A stretch of 64,000 bases of DNA from Erythroxylum novogranatense (Eukaryota; Streptophyta; Magnoliopsida; Malpighiales; Erythroxylaceae): NCBI GenBank assembly GCA_029891385.1, contig CM057225.1, positions 80,067,887 to 80,131,886 on the forward strand. Reading direction: 5' to 3'. How positions within the stretch are numbered: position 1 is the stretch's first letter; each line of letters starts with the position of its first letter. The translations under genes and the position numbers were made by a program. Shown one piece after another: positions 1 to 12,262 of this stretch. The notes under the pieces were generated by a model that saw nothing but the letters and a program-made list of their open reading frames with translations, searched no databases and was not told where the DNA came from.

Positions 1-1376
1 AAAAAATACCAACTGATGATGAGCTAGAGCAATGAAACAAACATTACCAAATATTTTCATCTCAAGAAGGAAACTACCAATGGATAGACAGATAACAACA
101 TATAGCAACAATGATATTGCCACTGCATACAATAATTAACAAGTATAAATATGATCAAATGAAAATGTGGTGTACAATTATATCAGAGTATACAAAGTGA
201 AGTTCGCAAGTTAACAAACTTCTTGTATTAAACCAATCATTTTTAATTCATTTAATTCTAATAATTATATGAATTAGGTTGTATATTACATTGTAACGAA
301 CAAGACACCTTAACTATATATAAAAGTGAGATGAAAAAATTAGAATAAGGTTTTATATATGCATATTAACTCTATTACTGAAGTGAGTCCTGAAAAACAC
401 ATCCTACTACTCTTTCATTAATGTCCATAATTGAAATCTTTATAACCAGCCTAGCATTGGATTAATATTTTTACTATATATTTGAATTATCAATATATAT
501 TGTGATTATGTCTCTAAAACTATATCTTAATATTAGCTTAATTTGGTAGCAAAGCAAGCACAGAACATCGTGTTTTCTAACACACAATTAAGCTACATAA
601 ATTAATTAGCTAAAAGATTACAATGCTTCCGATTAAGCCATAAATTAATAAGGGATATGGATGAGAGAAAAGGAGACATTGAATGTTGGAGACGGTACAA
701 TACCAAAAACCCAATACTAAGAATTGATAATATTGTTCGAACCTAGCAAAAACCCATTGGAAAAGCCATTTCAAACAACACCCGACAGAAAGTCCGTTAA
801 ATTTTAACAAAATCAATAAAAGAGAGAGAGAGAGATAGAGAGACAGAGAAAGCAGATTCATGGGTTTTTTAAACATGCAGTCACCACCCACCACCACCAT
901 CACCCACCACACCAAGTTCAAGCTTTAGCAAATCAAACACGAAGATAAAAGAGCAGTGGGCATCAAAATGTACCTTAGGAATCAACGCACATGGAGGACC
1001 AACGACGGCGACGTTGAGAGGAGATTTTAAAGCATCTGAAAATGTTGAGAGAGCGAAGAGTTGTCTGATGAGTAAGTGTGGGAGGCGTGATACTAAAGAA
1101 AGGTTTGAACCACCAACGTTAAGTACTTAAACGACAGGGTTTTAATTTCTTAACCAACTCTTCCATGACGTTTTCTTTAGATAAACGTCGTAATATTTAT
1201 TTGGCCACATTTTAATTGTAAATCATCTCAATTAGTACATCGTTTCTGCATCTTTTTAATACAACATCGCCGAAACCTTAACCTTTTCCTGACGTTTCAA
1301 AAACGTCACGATAAGCTTAAACAATCTGCGACGTTTCCTCAGTCAAACATCAAAGATTGTCTAGTTTTTTGTAGTG
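1..1376. mobile_element. Right end of a CACTA (En/Spm) DNA transposon, start outside window
   Basis: The stretch ends at 1371-1376 with GTAGTG preceded by a T run, which is the reverse complement of a CACTAC terminus. From about 1140 inward there are repeated GACGT/ACGTC words (for example near 1168, 1184, 1291, 1303 and 1331), the short subterminal repeats expected of CACTA elements. The end resembles that of the large CACTA element at 11795-31980, so the two are probably related. The other terminus and a matching 3-bp target duplication are not visible in the window. Bases 1-970 hold no convincing coding sequence; they are AT-rich apart from a GA tract. Confidence 0.65.
821..850. repeat. 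(GA)n microsatellite
   Basis: This is a short, slightly interrupted GA dinucleotide run. On the minus strand it produces a Leu/Ser-rich false reading frame. Confidence 0.85.
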
Positions 1377-2574
1377 GCAGTAGTCATATACTTTATTTTT
1401 TCAATTCAAAATATTATTTTTTTATGCTTTACTATTCTTTTTAAACCTCCTGTAAAATTTGTAAGTATTAGTGCAACAATAAAAATTCCTAAAATTTATT
1501 ATTTTTTCTTTGCATATTTAGAATGTTAGTTTATGTATATGTTTTTAATGATTTCTTTGTATTTAGTGACATTAGAACATAGCGCATTTGGATTCCTTAC
1601 AAAAAGGGATTGCATTATCTACTATTTCCTACTTTTGAATTTTAGTTTTGGTTCAAGATTTGAGTTATTAGTGTTTTTTGGGATTTGATTTCATATTGTT
1701 CACTTTTTGTTTCCACAAGAATTGGGTTAAGGAAAATCATTTGTAGCTTTTTAATATTCTTACTCTTGTCATTCTTTTTACTAGAAAAGATACTCATTGA
1801 GATTATTTTATATCAGGTTGATTAAGTTTTTCCTCAAATATGACTACTAGTTTACTTGGTGAGAGTTATATTTTAGATATTTTTCTATTCTTTAATTTTT
1901 ACTTGACATCTAAATTATTCATCAATACCTAAAGTTAGTAGTCATGTGCATTTTAAACCATTGTTGAGATTTAATAGTTCCAGTGACTATATAACCTCTT
2001 AGGTACTATCACCTTTGGCATCTTATAACTTATCTATGCTAAACCTTACAACTAACTTTATTTTTCATTCATTGTGCATTGTCTTTACTTTACACCTTAA
2101 AGTGAAACATAACTAATACATCCATTAAATGTTTTTTGTTTCTTGTAACTATTAAATATTGAAATAACTATTGATAAATTTTTATAATGTTATTATAGTT
2201 ATTGGTTGAAATATGAATTTTATATAGTTACTAGTTGAAATATGAATTTTACTTTTGACCTTAGAAATAGGTTTTAGTGTTTTATGGTGTATGTTTCAAT
2301 TTCATACCGTATAAGATATCAAAAGTGAGAGACAAATTATTTTGATATTGAAGTGGAAGAGATAACCTTGCTTAGTTTCATACTCAATGCTAAGATATTA
2401 AAGTATAAAAAAGCATGGGAATTTATGAATCAATTCCACACAAATCATTTAAATATGGTTAAACTCATTATAGTACAGGTGTATTTGGATGGGGAGTATC
2501 CTAAATTATAAACAATTAATGACCTTAAATTAGATATACCTATTAAAGTAATTGAGGATGATAATGGTTCTGTA
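1377..2574. other. AT-rich intergenic stretch, no gene seen
   Basis: I see no sustained coding similarity here. It lies between the CACTA end and the Mutator transposase remains and may be the 5' part of that Mutator element, but no terminal inverted repeat was identified. Two near-identical 25-bp pieces around 2204 and 2228 form a local duplication. Confidence 0.5.
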
Positions 2575-2775
2575 TGCACTAAAGCAACCATTGAGGCTCA
2601 CAAGGAAGGACCCATTAAAGCACCATTGAACTAGCCACCAAAGCTTCCACTGTTGTAGCCAATAAAACAACCAGTAAAATAACTATTAAAGTATGTACTC
2701 ACTAAGGCACCTGTCGAGATACCCATTATAGTTGCCACTAAAGCAGACCTTAAAGCATCCAATGAAGCATCCAAT
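2575..2775 (+). repeat. Degenerate AAAGCA-rich repeat encoding a Lys/Pro/Ala linker
   Basis: Words such as ACTAAAGCA, ATTAAAGCA and TTAAAGCATCC recur many times. Read on the + strand, the stretch gives a low-complexity Lys-Ala-Pro segment broken by stops. It sits just upstream of the Mutator transposase remains and may be its decayed N-terminal linker. It is a weak, diverged repeat. Confidence 0.5.
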
Positions 2776-2929
2776 AATTTAGAATACCTAACATATAAAA
2801 ACAAGTTAAAAAATTTCAATAAGTTAGGGTATTTAAGTTAAAAAAACTATAAATGATATTTTAAAAAATGTTATAGAAGAAGAATTACCCATTATAAGTG
2901 TTTGCAATATTGATTTAAGGAATAACAAA

Positions 2930-4620
2930 TTGATGTTACTAACAAAGAAATTGGTAGCCTAAATAAAAGTTTAGATGATGAGAAGAAGAAACCAAAATAT
3001 CCTTACTTTAGTGCTTTAAATTTAGATTATGGAAAAGTTATTTTGAAGTATGGAATGATTTTTGAATATATAAACACTTTTACAAAAATGAAAGGTTAAG
3101 AGTTATTGTCAAGTGCAAAAGAAATTTGAGCAAAGAATATATGAAGAACTTGCACAAAATAGATATGTATTTTAGATTAAGTCATTCTAAAAACATCCAT
3201 GCTTATGGTAGAACATTTGATAGTAAGAAGATTGATTATCGATGAATTGCTAACAAGTGTGTGAGACACTTTAAAGATGGTCCTAACTAAAATGATTTAG
3301 GGAAAAGATGTTATTTATGAGATTACCAACAAGAGATTCTAGATATCAAATAAAATAGAGTTAAAAGGCATGCTTTGATTTTAGTGCTTGGAGATGAAGG
3401 AGAATCATATAAGAAATTGAGAGGAGACTTCTTTGATGTAACATAAAGCAATAAGGATAGCTTATTTTATATCAGATCTTCTAAAGTTGTATTTGATTTA
3501 TGATATATTTGTCTCAAAAAATGAAGTATGGATTTTCAATGCTTATATACTTATTATATGCATTGATAAGTGTCATTTGAAAGCAAGATATGGTGGGTAA
3601 TTATTGACAACCATTAAATTATAACATATATACTTTTTCTTATGTTATTGTTAGAATAAAGAAAAATAAAGCTAGAAAAGATTTGTGGGTTATCTACTTA
3701 ATGACATTGGTAGTAGTAGCTTATAAGTGTTCATCATTGATTAAAAGTAAAATTTAAAATAATAAAAGTAAATTTTATTTTAAATATCACTTAATTTGAT
3801 GCTAAAATTCTCTTATGTATATGTTGTAGAGCTTACAATAATTGTTTAAACTTGAGTATACACACTTTAATAACTATTTTAAAGGAATTTATGAGCCAAT
3901 ATTTAAAGGCAATAAAACTCTCATTAAAGATTAGATGTGGAGTATAATCTAATTGTACTCGATAAAGATATGAACGGTAAATGAGTAAGTTGGAGAGTAT
4001 GAACAAGGAGGCATAAGAATAGTTGCAAAAATTATAGGAAAAAGATGGTGTATACATGCTTTTAATAGAAGATGCAAGGGTGAATTACTATCAAACAACA
4101 CTCTATTATATTTTAATGCATACCTAAGAAATCTAAGGGAGAAATTGATTTTAAATTGCTTAGAGATCATATGAAGTAGAAATTATAAAAAGATTCCATT
4201 AGAAGAAGCATGTATGGCAGAATATAATAATAATATAATTCCTATCATTTTGTCAAAGTTAGAGAAGAGAAAAAAGAGGTTACTAATTATTTGACACGTT
4301 TGATGGGAAATAGGAAATTTGAAGTTAAACACTACATGAATGACCATCATATAGTTAGAGTTAGAAAAAAGGATTACACTTTTGGAAAATGAGACTTAAA
4401 TTTAATCCATTGTAGTTATATGATTCATCAATCATTTTAAAGAGAGGAGATCTAGTTGTATATGTATATAAGCACTACACTAAGCAGACATATATAAGGT
4501 GTTATTGGAAAAACATACACCCAATAACATGTGAATAGTTTTAGCCAATTCTTAATGAAGAACATGGACACAATATCAATTTTCCTACATTTGGAAAACA
4601 ATAGAAAGGAAAAAAAAAAG
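2930..4620 (+). pseudogene. Decayed MuDR/Mutator-like (MULE) transposase
   Basis: Translating all three + frames gives, in order, the landmarks of plant MULE transposases with frameshifts and stops between them. A GMIFEYINTF segment near 3053 and NERLRVIVKCK at 3087-3119 match the N-terminal DNA-binding region. An RHALILVLGDEGESYKKL segment lies near 3370-3420. At 3565-3597, DKCHLKARYGG corresponds to the catalytic core box usually written DGCHLKGPYGG. An EKRKKEVTNYLTRLMGNRKFEV segment near 4262-4325 precedes a SWIM-finger-like region (4379-4440). The C-terminus has the expected Tyr-rich, KNIHPITCE-like stretch near 4510. The copy cannot encode a working enzyme. No MULE terminal inverted repeats were found. 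Confidence 0.8.
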
Positions 4621-4649
4621 AGACTAAGAAAGCTTTCTTTTAAAAATGG

Positions 4650-7055
4650 AAAAAGGAAATAAACTAATAAATAATGAGATTTACATCCCCATAATGAGGT
4701 TCATGGGAGTACCCCTCAAAATAAATAAGTGCACATCGAATTTACCTATAAAGTTTTTATTTTGTAAGTATTACATTGATTATATGTTCAAAGAGAGAGG
4801 TAAATTGGATTTGCAATCTGGTCCAAGGTTGTTCAGTAAAGTAAGCTCTCTAGTCCCATTGATAACTTCATTGATAAGTGATTTGAATGTTTTCCATTTC
4901 TACTCAAACCTTCCAGCATTCCTTTCTTTAAAGAGTGTTTGCACACATAGTCCGATAACCAATAAGTAGATATGTGTATTAATCTTAGGAAGAGAGACCT
5001 GTATAGCTTGCCAATGAATAATGTTGGAGATAGAGTTATCTGAACTAGTCTAAAAACATTTTTGTTTCACCTATTCCTTAATGAACTTAGTAGCTGAGCC
5101 ATGAAGAATAAATGATCTGTAGTTTCATCTTGTGTTGAACATAGAGAACAACTTCTATTTATGTCAAAGTAAGAAAGTTTATCAACAGTCTTAAGCCTAT
5201 TCCTAACAATAAGCCAAAGAAGAAAAGAAACCTTTGGGGTGAGGACTTTGTGCCAAATGATTCTACTCCAATTGACTTTAGGAATCCTTAATCTAATCAT
5301 ATCCATAGTAAGCTTGTTCGATAGTCTAGAAGTCAGATAATTCTTCCAATAAAAGGTATCTAATTTGGGTGAATTTGGAGAATATTGTGGTTACAGATGA
5401 ATAAGGTTAGCAGGGAGCCTCCAAAAGTTACCGTTAATGAATATTCTGAGCTTGGTATGAAGGGGAAAAAGAGAGATCATTGATGAGGTTGGATGGTGAA
5501 TAAGAGAACATGAACCTGACCAATTGCCAAACCATAGAGTGGTCCTATCACTAACTTTGCAAATAACATCATCTCGAACTAAGTTCCTCAAGTGCAGTAG
5601 CTGATTCTAGAAGTAAAAGTTTGTAGGACTCTTCTTCATCTCCTAAGTACATCTATCTTTGAGAAACTAGGAATGGATCCACCTAATCTATAGTGATTTT
5701 TTGTCTTCAAGCATCCACCAAAGCCTCTTAAGGACGAGAGCTTGGTTAGGTAGTTTTACTAAGTATGTGTTTAATAGCCCCCATCCTTGGGACAACATAT
5801 ATTTGTACACGTAACCTTGGCTGCCCCTTTGTTTCCATTGGAATGATTCCATAGGAAGTTCTTGGATAATCTTTCCACTATCTTGATTACACCTTTAGAT
5901 AAAAATATATGCGAACTCCAGTAAATGTGTAATGAATTGAGCACTGATTTAATAAGTTATATCTTCCCCACATAAGATAAACATTTTTTCACATCCTTTT
6001 CTGAATTTTTCAATGAGTGGAATGCATTCAAGGTAGCTTAACCTCTTAGCCAAAACTAACAACCCTAAATAAAGTAACGTTGGAGACTTCATTGACATAC
6101 TAGTGATAGAAGCAATTCATTATTCTATGGAGAAAGAAACTTAAAAGATGAGGAAATGACTTTTGTTGAAATTGACTTACAATCCAGATAAAGTTTTGAA
6201 TCCATCTAGAGCCTTTATAAAGGTTTGTATTGAATCAGGTTTGACATTGCAAAAAAGAAGAAGATCATCTGCAAAGGGTAGATTGGTTAGTCTAACTTTC
6301 TTATATGTTGCATCTTGTATAGAATTTGAATTTGGGATTAGTCTCCACTTCAAGCTTGATGATGGACTTCAGAATTTTCATACAAAGTATGAACAAGTAG
6401 GGTGAGAGAGGGTCCCCCTGTTTAGGTCCTTTGGTTGTCAAGAAATAAGTAGATTGGCTCCTATTGATTAATACCGAAAAGCTAGCAGTCGATATGCATT
6501 CGTTTAGCTAATTGATGAATAAAATTAGGAATTCATAAGCCTCTAGTACCTTTTAAAGGAAGTTTTAACTAACACTATCAAATGCTTTAAAGAAATCAAC
6601 TTTGATAGTACAATTAAGAGAAGCTTTTGATCTAAAATAACCTTTTAACATTTCTTATACAATGATATAAGAAGGTTGTCCCTAATTTGTCTATTGCATA
6701 TGAAAACAATTTGGTTGTCATTGATGAGTGGATTGAGTACTTCTTCAATCTAGAAGCAAGTATCTTGGAGATAATTTTGTATAAGAAATTGGTTCAAGCA
6801 ATGGGCCTGAAATCACTGAAAGAAGAAGGGTGAGTTCCTTTGTGAATTAATCAAAGGAATGTTCTGTTTATTTCCTTGAGAAGTTTTTCATTGACAAAAA
6901 ATTCATGAACAACTTGTTAAACATAATAATTCCCTATGGCATTCTAAGATTTTGGCAAAAAAATCCATTTAGCTTGTCTGGTCTAGGAGCTTTCATAACA
7001 TTCATCTTGAAAACAATAGATAAAGATAAGATGTATGGTTCTTTGGGTAATATAA
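4650..7055 (-). mobile_element. 5'-truncated LINE (non-LTR retrotransposon), decayed ORF2
   Basis: On the minus strand, from right to left, this shows the C-terminal part of a plant L1-type ORF2. First is KAPRPDKLNGFFCQNL at about 6945-6995. Next come a VDFFKAFDSVS box near 6580-6615 and KGPKQGDPLSPYLFILCM near 6385-6440. The reverse transcriptase active-site box FADDLLLF is at 6252-6275. After these come the RT thumb region, a zinc-binding zf-RVT domain (5067-5306, with CSLC and DHLFF), and a closing KERNAGRFE-type segment near 4905-4940. Many stops and shifts make it a fossil. The endonuclease and ORF1 are missing, as expected of 5' truncation. Its right end abuts copia RNase H sequence. 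Confidence 0.85.
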
Positions 7056-7625
7056 TAGCGTACAAAGTAGCAATCAATTTCTTATGTTTTGTATATTCAT
7101 GAAAAATGTTGTTGTGAAAAATTTGTCTAGCACTTCTATTATCACAATAAAACTTAGTAATAGGAGAATGTTTGACATTCATATTAGTTAATAACCACCA
7201 TAACCAAAGTAATTCATATGTAGCATTAACAATAGCATGATATTGAAATCTGGTGTTAGACCACGTAATAATAGTTTGCTTTTCATTATGCCAAGAGATA
7301 AGAGAATCGCCCAAGAAGAAATAATAAGTGGTGAAATGACAATCTATTGGATCACCAACCCAGCCATCATTAACGTTATTAAATCATAAAAAGAAGAAGT
7401 TAACTGAGAAGTATAATCTATAGAAAAAAATTACTTTAATATAACGAAGCATCTAAGAAAAAAAAAGAGATAAGTGAAGAGCAAACATAAATTTACTAGC
7501 CTAATGAACAATATATGAGATTTTAGGTTGAGTAATAATGACATAGACAAGACTACATATAATACCCCCTATATGGAACCTACAACCATCCACACATAAG
7601 GCAACCAATTTCCTGTACATACATT
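7030..7625 (-). pseudogene. Ty1/copia polymerase remnant (RNase H)
   Basis: The minus strand encodes a decayed copia RNase H. It has a GDSLISWHNEKQTIITWS segment (the family consensus is SWKSKKQ), then EYRA-like, YELLWLWWLL, YCDNRSA and FHEYTKHKK segments, in the normal order over 7090-7320. Upstream on the minus strand, 7540-7620 encodes a YRKLVA...LVYVIITQPKISYIVH segment resembling the end of the copia reverse transcriptase. A frameshift near 7070 precedes an IDCYFVR segment, after which LINE sequence begins. The first part of this remnant and the LINE share one fused open frame, which is accidental. Confidence 0.8.
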
Positions 7626-8340
7626 CACAACATCCATTTTGGTTCAATGCTATACATATACACATTACAAAATTCCCCAACGCTTAACATTATTATTTAA
7701 CCATTGTAATACATCTTTACATTTACATAGTAATCCAAAAGAAAACATACAATTTCCTTTTTTGTTAGATGTGCAATCATTTATAATTAAAAACACATTC
7801 CAAAAGTACTTTTTCTTCCATTTGTTGGCCTTAATCCTTGCAGATGTTCCCTATACCTTATTCTTACGACTTGGACCTACACGGATTAACACCTATCTTA
7901 AGCTTGAAAGATTAGTGGGGGAAAAATACTTAATTTGGATGACTACTCATAACAGTCATATACTAAGCACACATATTCAAAAATATCATAACTTATATAC
8001 CATAAATTCACGTTCATGAACCAAACATTGATATTCAATGCTCATGTAAACAATGATGGCATACTTAAGCAAAGTACATAATGCAAATATGCTTCAGCAT
8101 ATTATCCATATATTGAAAATGTACGTTTATAAGCCAAATATTGATATTCAACGCTTACTGATACAAATTATCAATATAATTGCACATCATTACAATTTAT
8201 CATCACAAACAATACAAATGCTTATCAATATATTGTCATGTTGTATTTCTTATTTATGACTGTTAAGTTTCCTTTTTATGTTAAGCCTGCATATTTTCTG
8301 TGGGTATGGATAACGGGTAATGTCGATATTATTATTGCTT
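7626..8340. other. AT-rich stretch between copia fragments, with a local duplication
   Basis: This stretch separates two blocks of copia polymerase similarity that should be adjacent, so it belongs to an insertion or rearrangement of about 1.6 kb (7626-9250). A 35-bp segment beginning near 8011 (containing ATTGATATTCAATGCT) is repeated with few changes from 8124, a spacing of 113 bp. Short open frames here have no recognisable domain. Confidence 0.45.
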
Positions 8341-8537
8341 AGACATATGTTTCAATCCTATTAGATCATATGTCACAATCCTGTTAGACCATATGTTATA
8401 ATCCTATTATTGGACCACGTATTACAATTCTATTGTACCATGTGATGGAATTATGTTAGATCACGTGTTACAATTCTATTGGACTATGTGTTACAATTCT
8501 GTTGGACCATGTGTTACAATTCTATTGGACACATATG
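8341..8537. repeat. 23-bp minisatellite, about 8.5 units
   Basis: Units of 23 bp (one of 22, one of 26) begin at about 8341, 8363, 8386, 8412, 8435, 8458, 8481 and 8504, with a partial unit from 8527. The consensus is roughly GGACCATGTGTTACAATTCT followed by ATT or GTT. Each unit contains an E-box-like CANNTG (CATATG, CACGTG or CATGTG) near its 5' end. The last three full units are the most alike, so the array grew most recently at its right side. Confidence 0.85.
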
Positions 8538-9254
8538 ATTTAATCTTATTTCTTCATGAGTTGACTTTAGGAAAATTACATATTGGTCCTTCTTCTTCCT
8601 CTAATTCCCACATTAGCCCCCTATGTCTTAAGTTTTGAATGGCACAAAATTTCATACAATTTGGTTAATTATATCAGAAGTTATATGGCAAAAACTATAG
8701 GCTATTCGAAAACAAAGATAGTACCTAGAACTCAACTTCATAACAAAATTCAAAACTATAAAGACAGAATCAGATTTCGGTTCCTTTATGAAAGTTTTAG
8801 TGTCTCTAGTTTAATCTCCAATTGAAATTGTCCAATTTGGAGGTCTATAGACCATGATATGGCCAAATTACATAAATATGTTCAATGGAAACTATCTATT
8901 CAACAAGGTATACATCCAAAATCAACTAACTTCGGTCTTATCATGCAAAAGCAACATAAAAATATATCCAATTTAACCAAAAACATCCCATTTACTTATG
9001 GAATACTTCTTTTATCAATTCACCTCACATCACATTCATAAATCCAAGTAAATATATCAAAAATTTCCGTACATATTTCACATCTAAGTATGTATATCCA
9101 TGTCGAAGTGAAAAAATTATCCATTTACTCTTGTCTTTTACATTAAGTATCATTATATCTCTTGCTATTCTGAAATGTACTTAATTCATTCTTTGTGTTC
9201 ACTTCTTATTACACCCTAGACATACTATAATACTTTCAGGGTATATGTTTAGGA
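8538..9254. other. AT-rich stretch, no gene seen
   Basis: No domain is recognisable on either strand. It is the right half of the segment that separates the two copia polymerase fragments. Confidence 0.4.
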
Positions 9255-9480
9255 ATTATACTATGAACAAGTTATTGACATAAAGTAGGATCATCAAGAG
9301 GAGTACTATCTAAAGGAATAAGTTTGAATTTTTGTTCCAAGAGAGTAAATATTGTTGGTGATGTCAGCATGAGAAAGTATATCAAAATATATGTTTTACT
9401 TGAGAGAAATGATAACTTTAAGAAGTATAAGAAACTTCAAAGTTGAAACAATAGCTGAGAGAATTCAAATTCTTTATTTC
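9255..9480 (-). pseudogene. Ty1/copia reverse transcriptase C-terminal fragment
   Basis: The minus strand gives a HADITNN segment followed by TLLEQKFKLIPLDSTPLDDP and TLCQ-LVHS. This matches the copia region just after the reverse transcriptase core (consensus TPLDDPTLYRQLVGSLIYL). The similarity stops at about 9255, where the expected SLIYL...RPDISYAV continuation is replaced by unrelated sequence. It lies between the copia LTR (9819-10202) and the RNase H remnant (7030-7625) in the right orientation to belong to the same element. Confidence 0.75.
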
Positions 9481-9807
9481 AAAATGATGAATAGGTAATA
9501 TTGTAAATCTAAAATATGATAAACATCAATGCATGTGATTATCATATCATCATCATCAATTATAGAAGTATAATGCTCCAAACAGTTAATTGAATAAATA
9601 ATGCAAAAGCATACAAATTAGAAATAAAGTCAAATTGAGTAAAGATGGAACTGAATTTTGCAAACTAAGTTAATTTTCGGAGTTTGTTTCAATCCATATA
9701 AGGTAATTATTAGAACCTAGAAATTTGATAAGAAAATGATAACCTGAAGGAGGATGTATGTAAACCTCTTCCAACAAAATAATCATAGAAAAAGACTAGG
9801 AATAAAA

Positions 9808-9818
9808 CTCTAATACCA
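9808..9818 (-). other. Copia primer-binding site (tRNA-Met type)
   Basis: On the minus strand this reads TGGTATTAGAG, one mismatch from the initiator-tRNA-Met primer site TGGTATCAGAG. It directly follows the CA end of the LTR at 9819-10202, which fixes the LTR edge and the element's minus orientation. Confidence 0.75.
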
Positions 9819-10202
9819 TGTGAGTAGAAACAAAATACTAGGAATGAAATGTTTTGCTTCAATTAATATTCATTGTATAGTATATAACCTATTCATATAC
9901 ACGATAGACATGAATATCATGTTAAACTAACCTTAATTTTAATACATGAAATGTATTATAATATCTTGTTAGGATTTCTCTAATCTGAACCTTATCATGT
10001 AGGATAAACAAAAGAACTAATCAACTTTCATAGGCAACCAATTCTATTATTAAAACAATTTAGCAATTTATATTGTAGATCTAGTCAGCTACATTTGTGA
10101 ATTCCATAATACATACTATTAAACATAAACGAAGCAGGTTAGGAAAGTACAACAACTAGAGTAATTTTCTCTAAGACTTTAATTTTTTGGGGGAACCTAA
10201 CA
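9819..10202 (-). mobile_element. 5' LTR of a Ty1/copia element (384 bp)
   Basis: On the minus strand it begins TGTTAGGTTCCCCC and ends CTACTCACA immediately before the primer site. TG...CA ends with a short inverted repeat (TGT/ACA) are standard for an LTR. The matching 3' LTR was not found; the LINE at 4650-7055 and later deletions have probably removed it. The copia polymerase remains downstream are on the same strand. Confidence 0.7.
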
Positions 10203-11794
10203 CTCAAAGCTATACATTAGTGTACAAAAAATTGGTTTTCAGTTATTTGCAATTGGAAGGTATTAGTTATGTTTTAACAAGTTTGCACATTATGGGAATT
10301 TAGTCTAGCACTACCATTTGGCTTTAATTAAACCAAGTTTTGGTTACGAGTATTAGTCATTTTATCAAATGTTAAGTCTAAGAATCAAATGAGTACTATT
10401 TTGGTTGGGCTTTTAATTAACTCAAATTTAATCTAAAGATCACCCTACTGCACAATTTGAACTTAAATCCCAACAAAGTACAAAATCAGGTTGGGTTATA
10501 TGGATTTAGTGGATATAATGATCTAATTGGGGAGTTTTTGTTTCTATTTTATTTTTTTTTTCTTTTTTGTTTTCAAATTCAGTAAAAAATCTTGTTTATT
10601 TGAGTTTTTAGTTTTGGTTTCTTTTAGTTTTCAAAATTATGAAAACATAAAAAGTAATTTTGTTTCCTATTTTTTTATAATCGATTTACTATCTTTTAAA
10701 TATATATTATTTAATTGTTAATAAAATTATGGATAATTTAATTCAACATTATATTTATATATTTAATAAATTAAAAGTTAATTATCAACAAAATTATGAA
10801 TAATTTAATTTATATAATTAAATTATATATAATTAAATTTAAAATATATAAATATTCAAATAAATTTTGATTTAATAATTAACATACATTTCTAATAAAT
10901 ATTAATTTATAAATAAAATTTTAATTTATAAATTATTTATTTTATTAAAATAACATAATTTTATTAATAATTTGTTGATAAATATTATATAAGAGATTAA
11001 ATAACTTTATTTGGATTAATAATTTGTTGATAAATATTATATAAGAGATTAAATAACTTTATTTGGATAAAATAATTTATCAATAAATTTTATCTAAAAT
11101 ATAATTGTTATCGTGATAAAATACAACTAAATTAATATTAACAACCAAATCAGTTTTTGTTTTTATTTGAAAGAAAAACGTAAAAAAATTAAAACAAAAA
11201 TTGAAAACTATAACAGAAAAATAGAAGTAGAACCAAACGAGCTTGTCAAATTGTTTTGATAGTAGAGGTGGCTTGACAAGTTATGTTATTAATCGGCCAG
11301 TTTTTTATGAGGAGATAATTAATTATGAAGTTTGTTATCTACTTAGGTGATAATTCACTTGATAAATCACAAGGCAGTAATTTCCTTGTTAAAATTTGAG
11401 GGATAATTATTGAAAATTTTGCAAAATTAATGTAAATTTTGGACTTTTTTAATTAAAATTTTTTCACTTGGAGTGGACATTAAAATTTTTGAAATTTTGT
11501 AATATGATAAGATAATGTCATGTAGTGTGACAAAAACTAATATAGGTTGCCATATTAGGAAATAAAATTAGTGAAAATTTTGCCAAGAAATAAAGTTTTT
11601 AATAAAATAAAATTTGATTATTTTTTATACTTAACCCAAATTTTAAAGTAATGAAATTGGAAATGTTAAACCGTTAACACAAACAAGGTTCCTATTCTAT
11701 AAGGAATTAGCTCTCCTCTGTTTCTCAACCATCAAGTCGTATTCCTTACTCAACCATCAAGTCGTATTCCTTACGATGAAAGGGAAATGACTAC
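10203..11794. other. Very AT-rich spacer with two short tandem duplications
   Basis: No gene is seen. A perfect 52-bp tandem duplication occupies 10963-11014 and 11015-11066. A perfect 25-bp duplication occupies 11724-11748 and 11749-11773, just before the CACTA insertion site. The block 10525-11240 is flanked by T-rich and A-rich arms that are loosely complementary and could be a worn MITE, but no target duplication could be assigned. Confidence 0.55.
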
Positions 11795-11814
11795 CACTAC
11801 AACAAAAATATACA

Positions 11815-12075
11815 TTTCGCGTCGTCTTCTGACTATCACTACAACAAGACGACGCAAAATGTAGGAGGCATTCGTGACGTCTTTCCAGACATCACGAAAA
11901 GGGCAAAGATTCGGCGACATTGTATGCAGACATCGTGAAAAAACGAAGTGTTTGACGTCATTTTGTTAAGAAGACGTCGTAAAATGGTAACCCCGACGTT
12001 ATGGAGAGTTAAACGTCGGGAAAGGTCAGGTAATAAATGTTCTTCCTTGGGCCCCCACATGAGTAACACGACGTT
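11815..12075. repeat. Left subterminal repeats of the large CACTA element
   Basis: Short GACGTC/GTCGT words recur in both orientations. In En/Spm elements such subterminal motifs bind the TNPA-type protein. A second CACTACAACAAG copy starts at 11837, 42 bp inside the true end. Confidence 0.75.
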
Positions 12076-12210
12076 GTTTTTTAAATTTACTATTATTCTT
12101 ATAACTTATTATTATTATTATTATTATTATGTAAATAAAATTATTCGATGTGTTATAATTTTGAAATTATATATGGGTTATTAATAATAATAATAATAAT
12201 ATATATATTG

Positions 12211-12262
<52 letters not shown>

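Noticed and set aside
610..921. Minus-strand frame with a Leu/Ser stretch resembling a membrane protein
   Set aside because: The hydrophobic part is the GA microsatellite read in reverse; there is no domain or neighbouring exon.
6934..7314. A single 126-residue protein on the minus strand
   Set aside because: Its first two thirds are copia RNase H and its end is LINE ORF2; the frame crosses an insertion junction by chance.
10525..11240. An AT-rich MITE
   Set aside because: The arms are only loosely complementary, as expected for T-rich versus A-rich DNA, and no target duplication was found.
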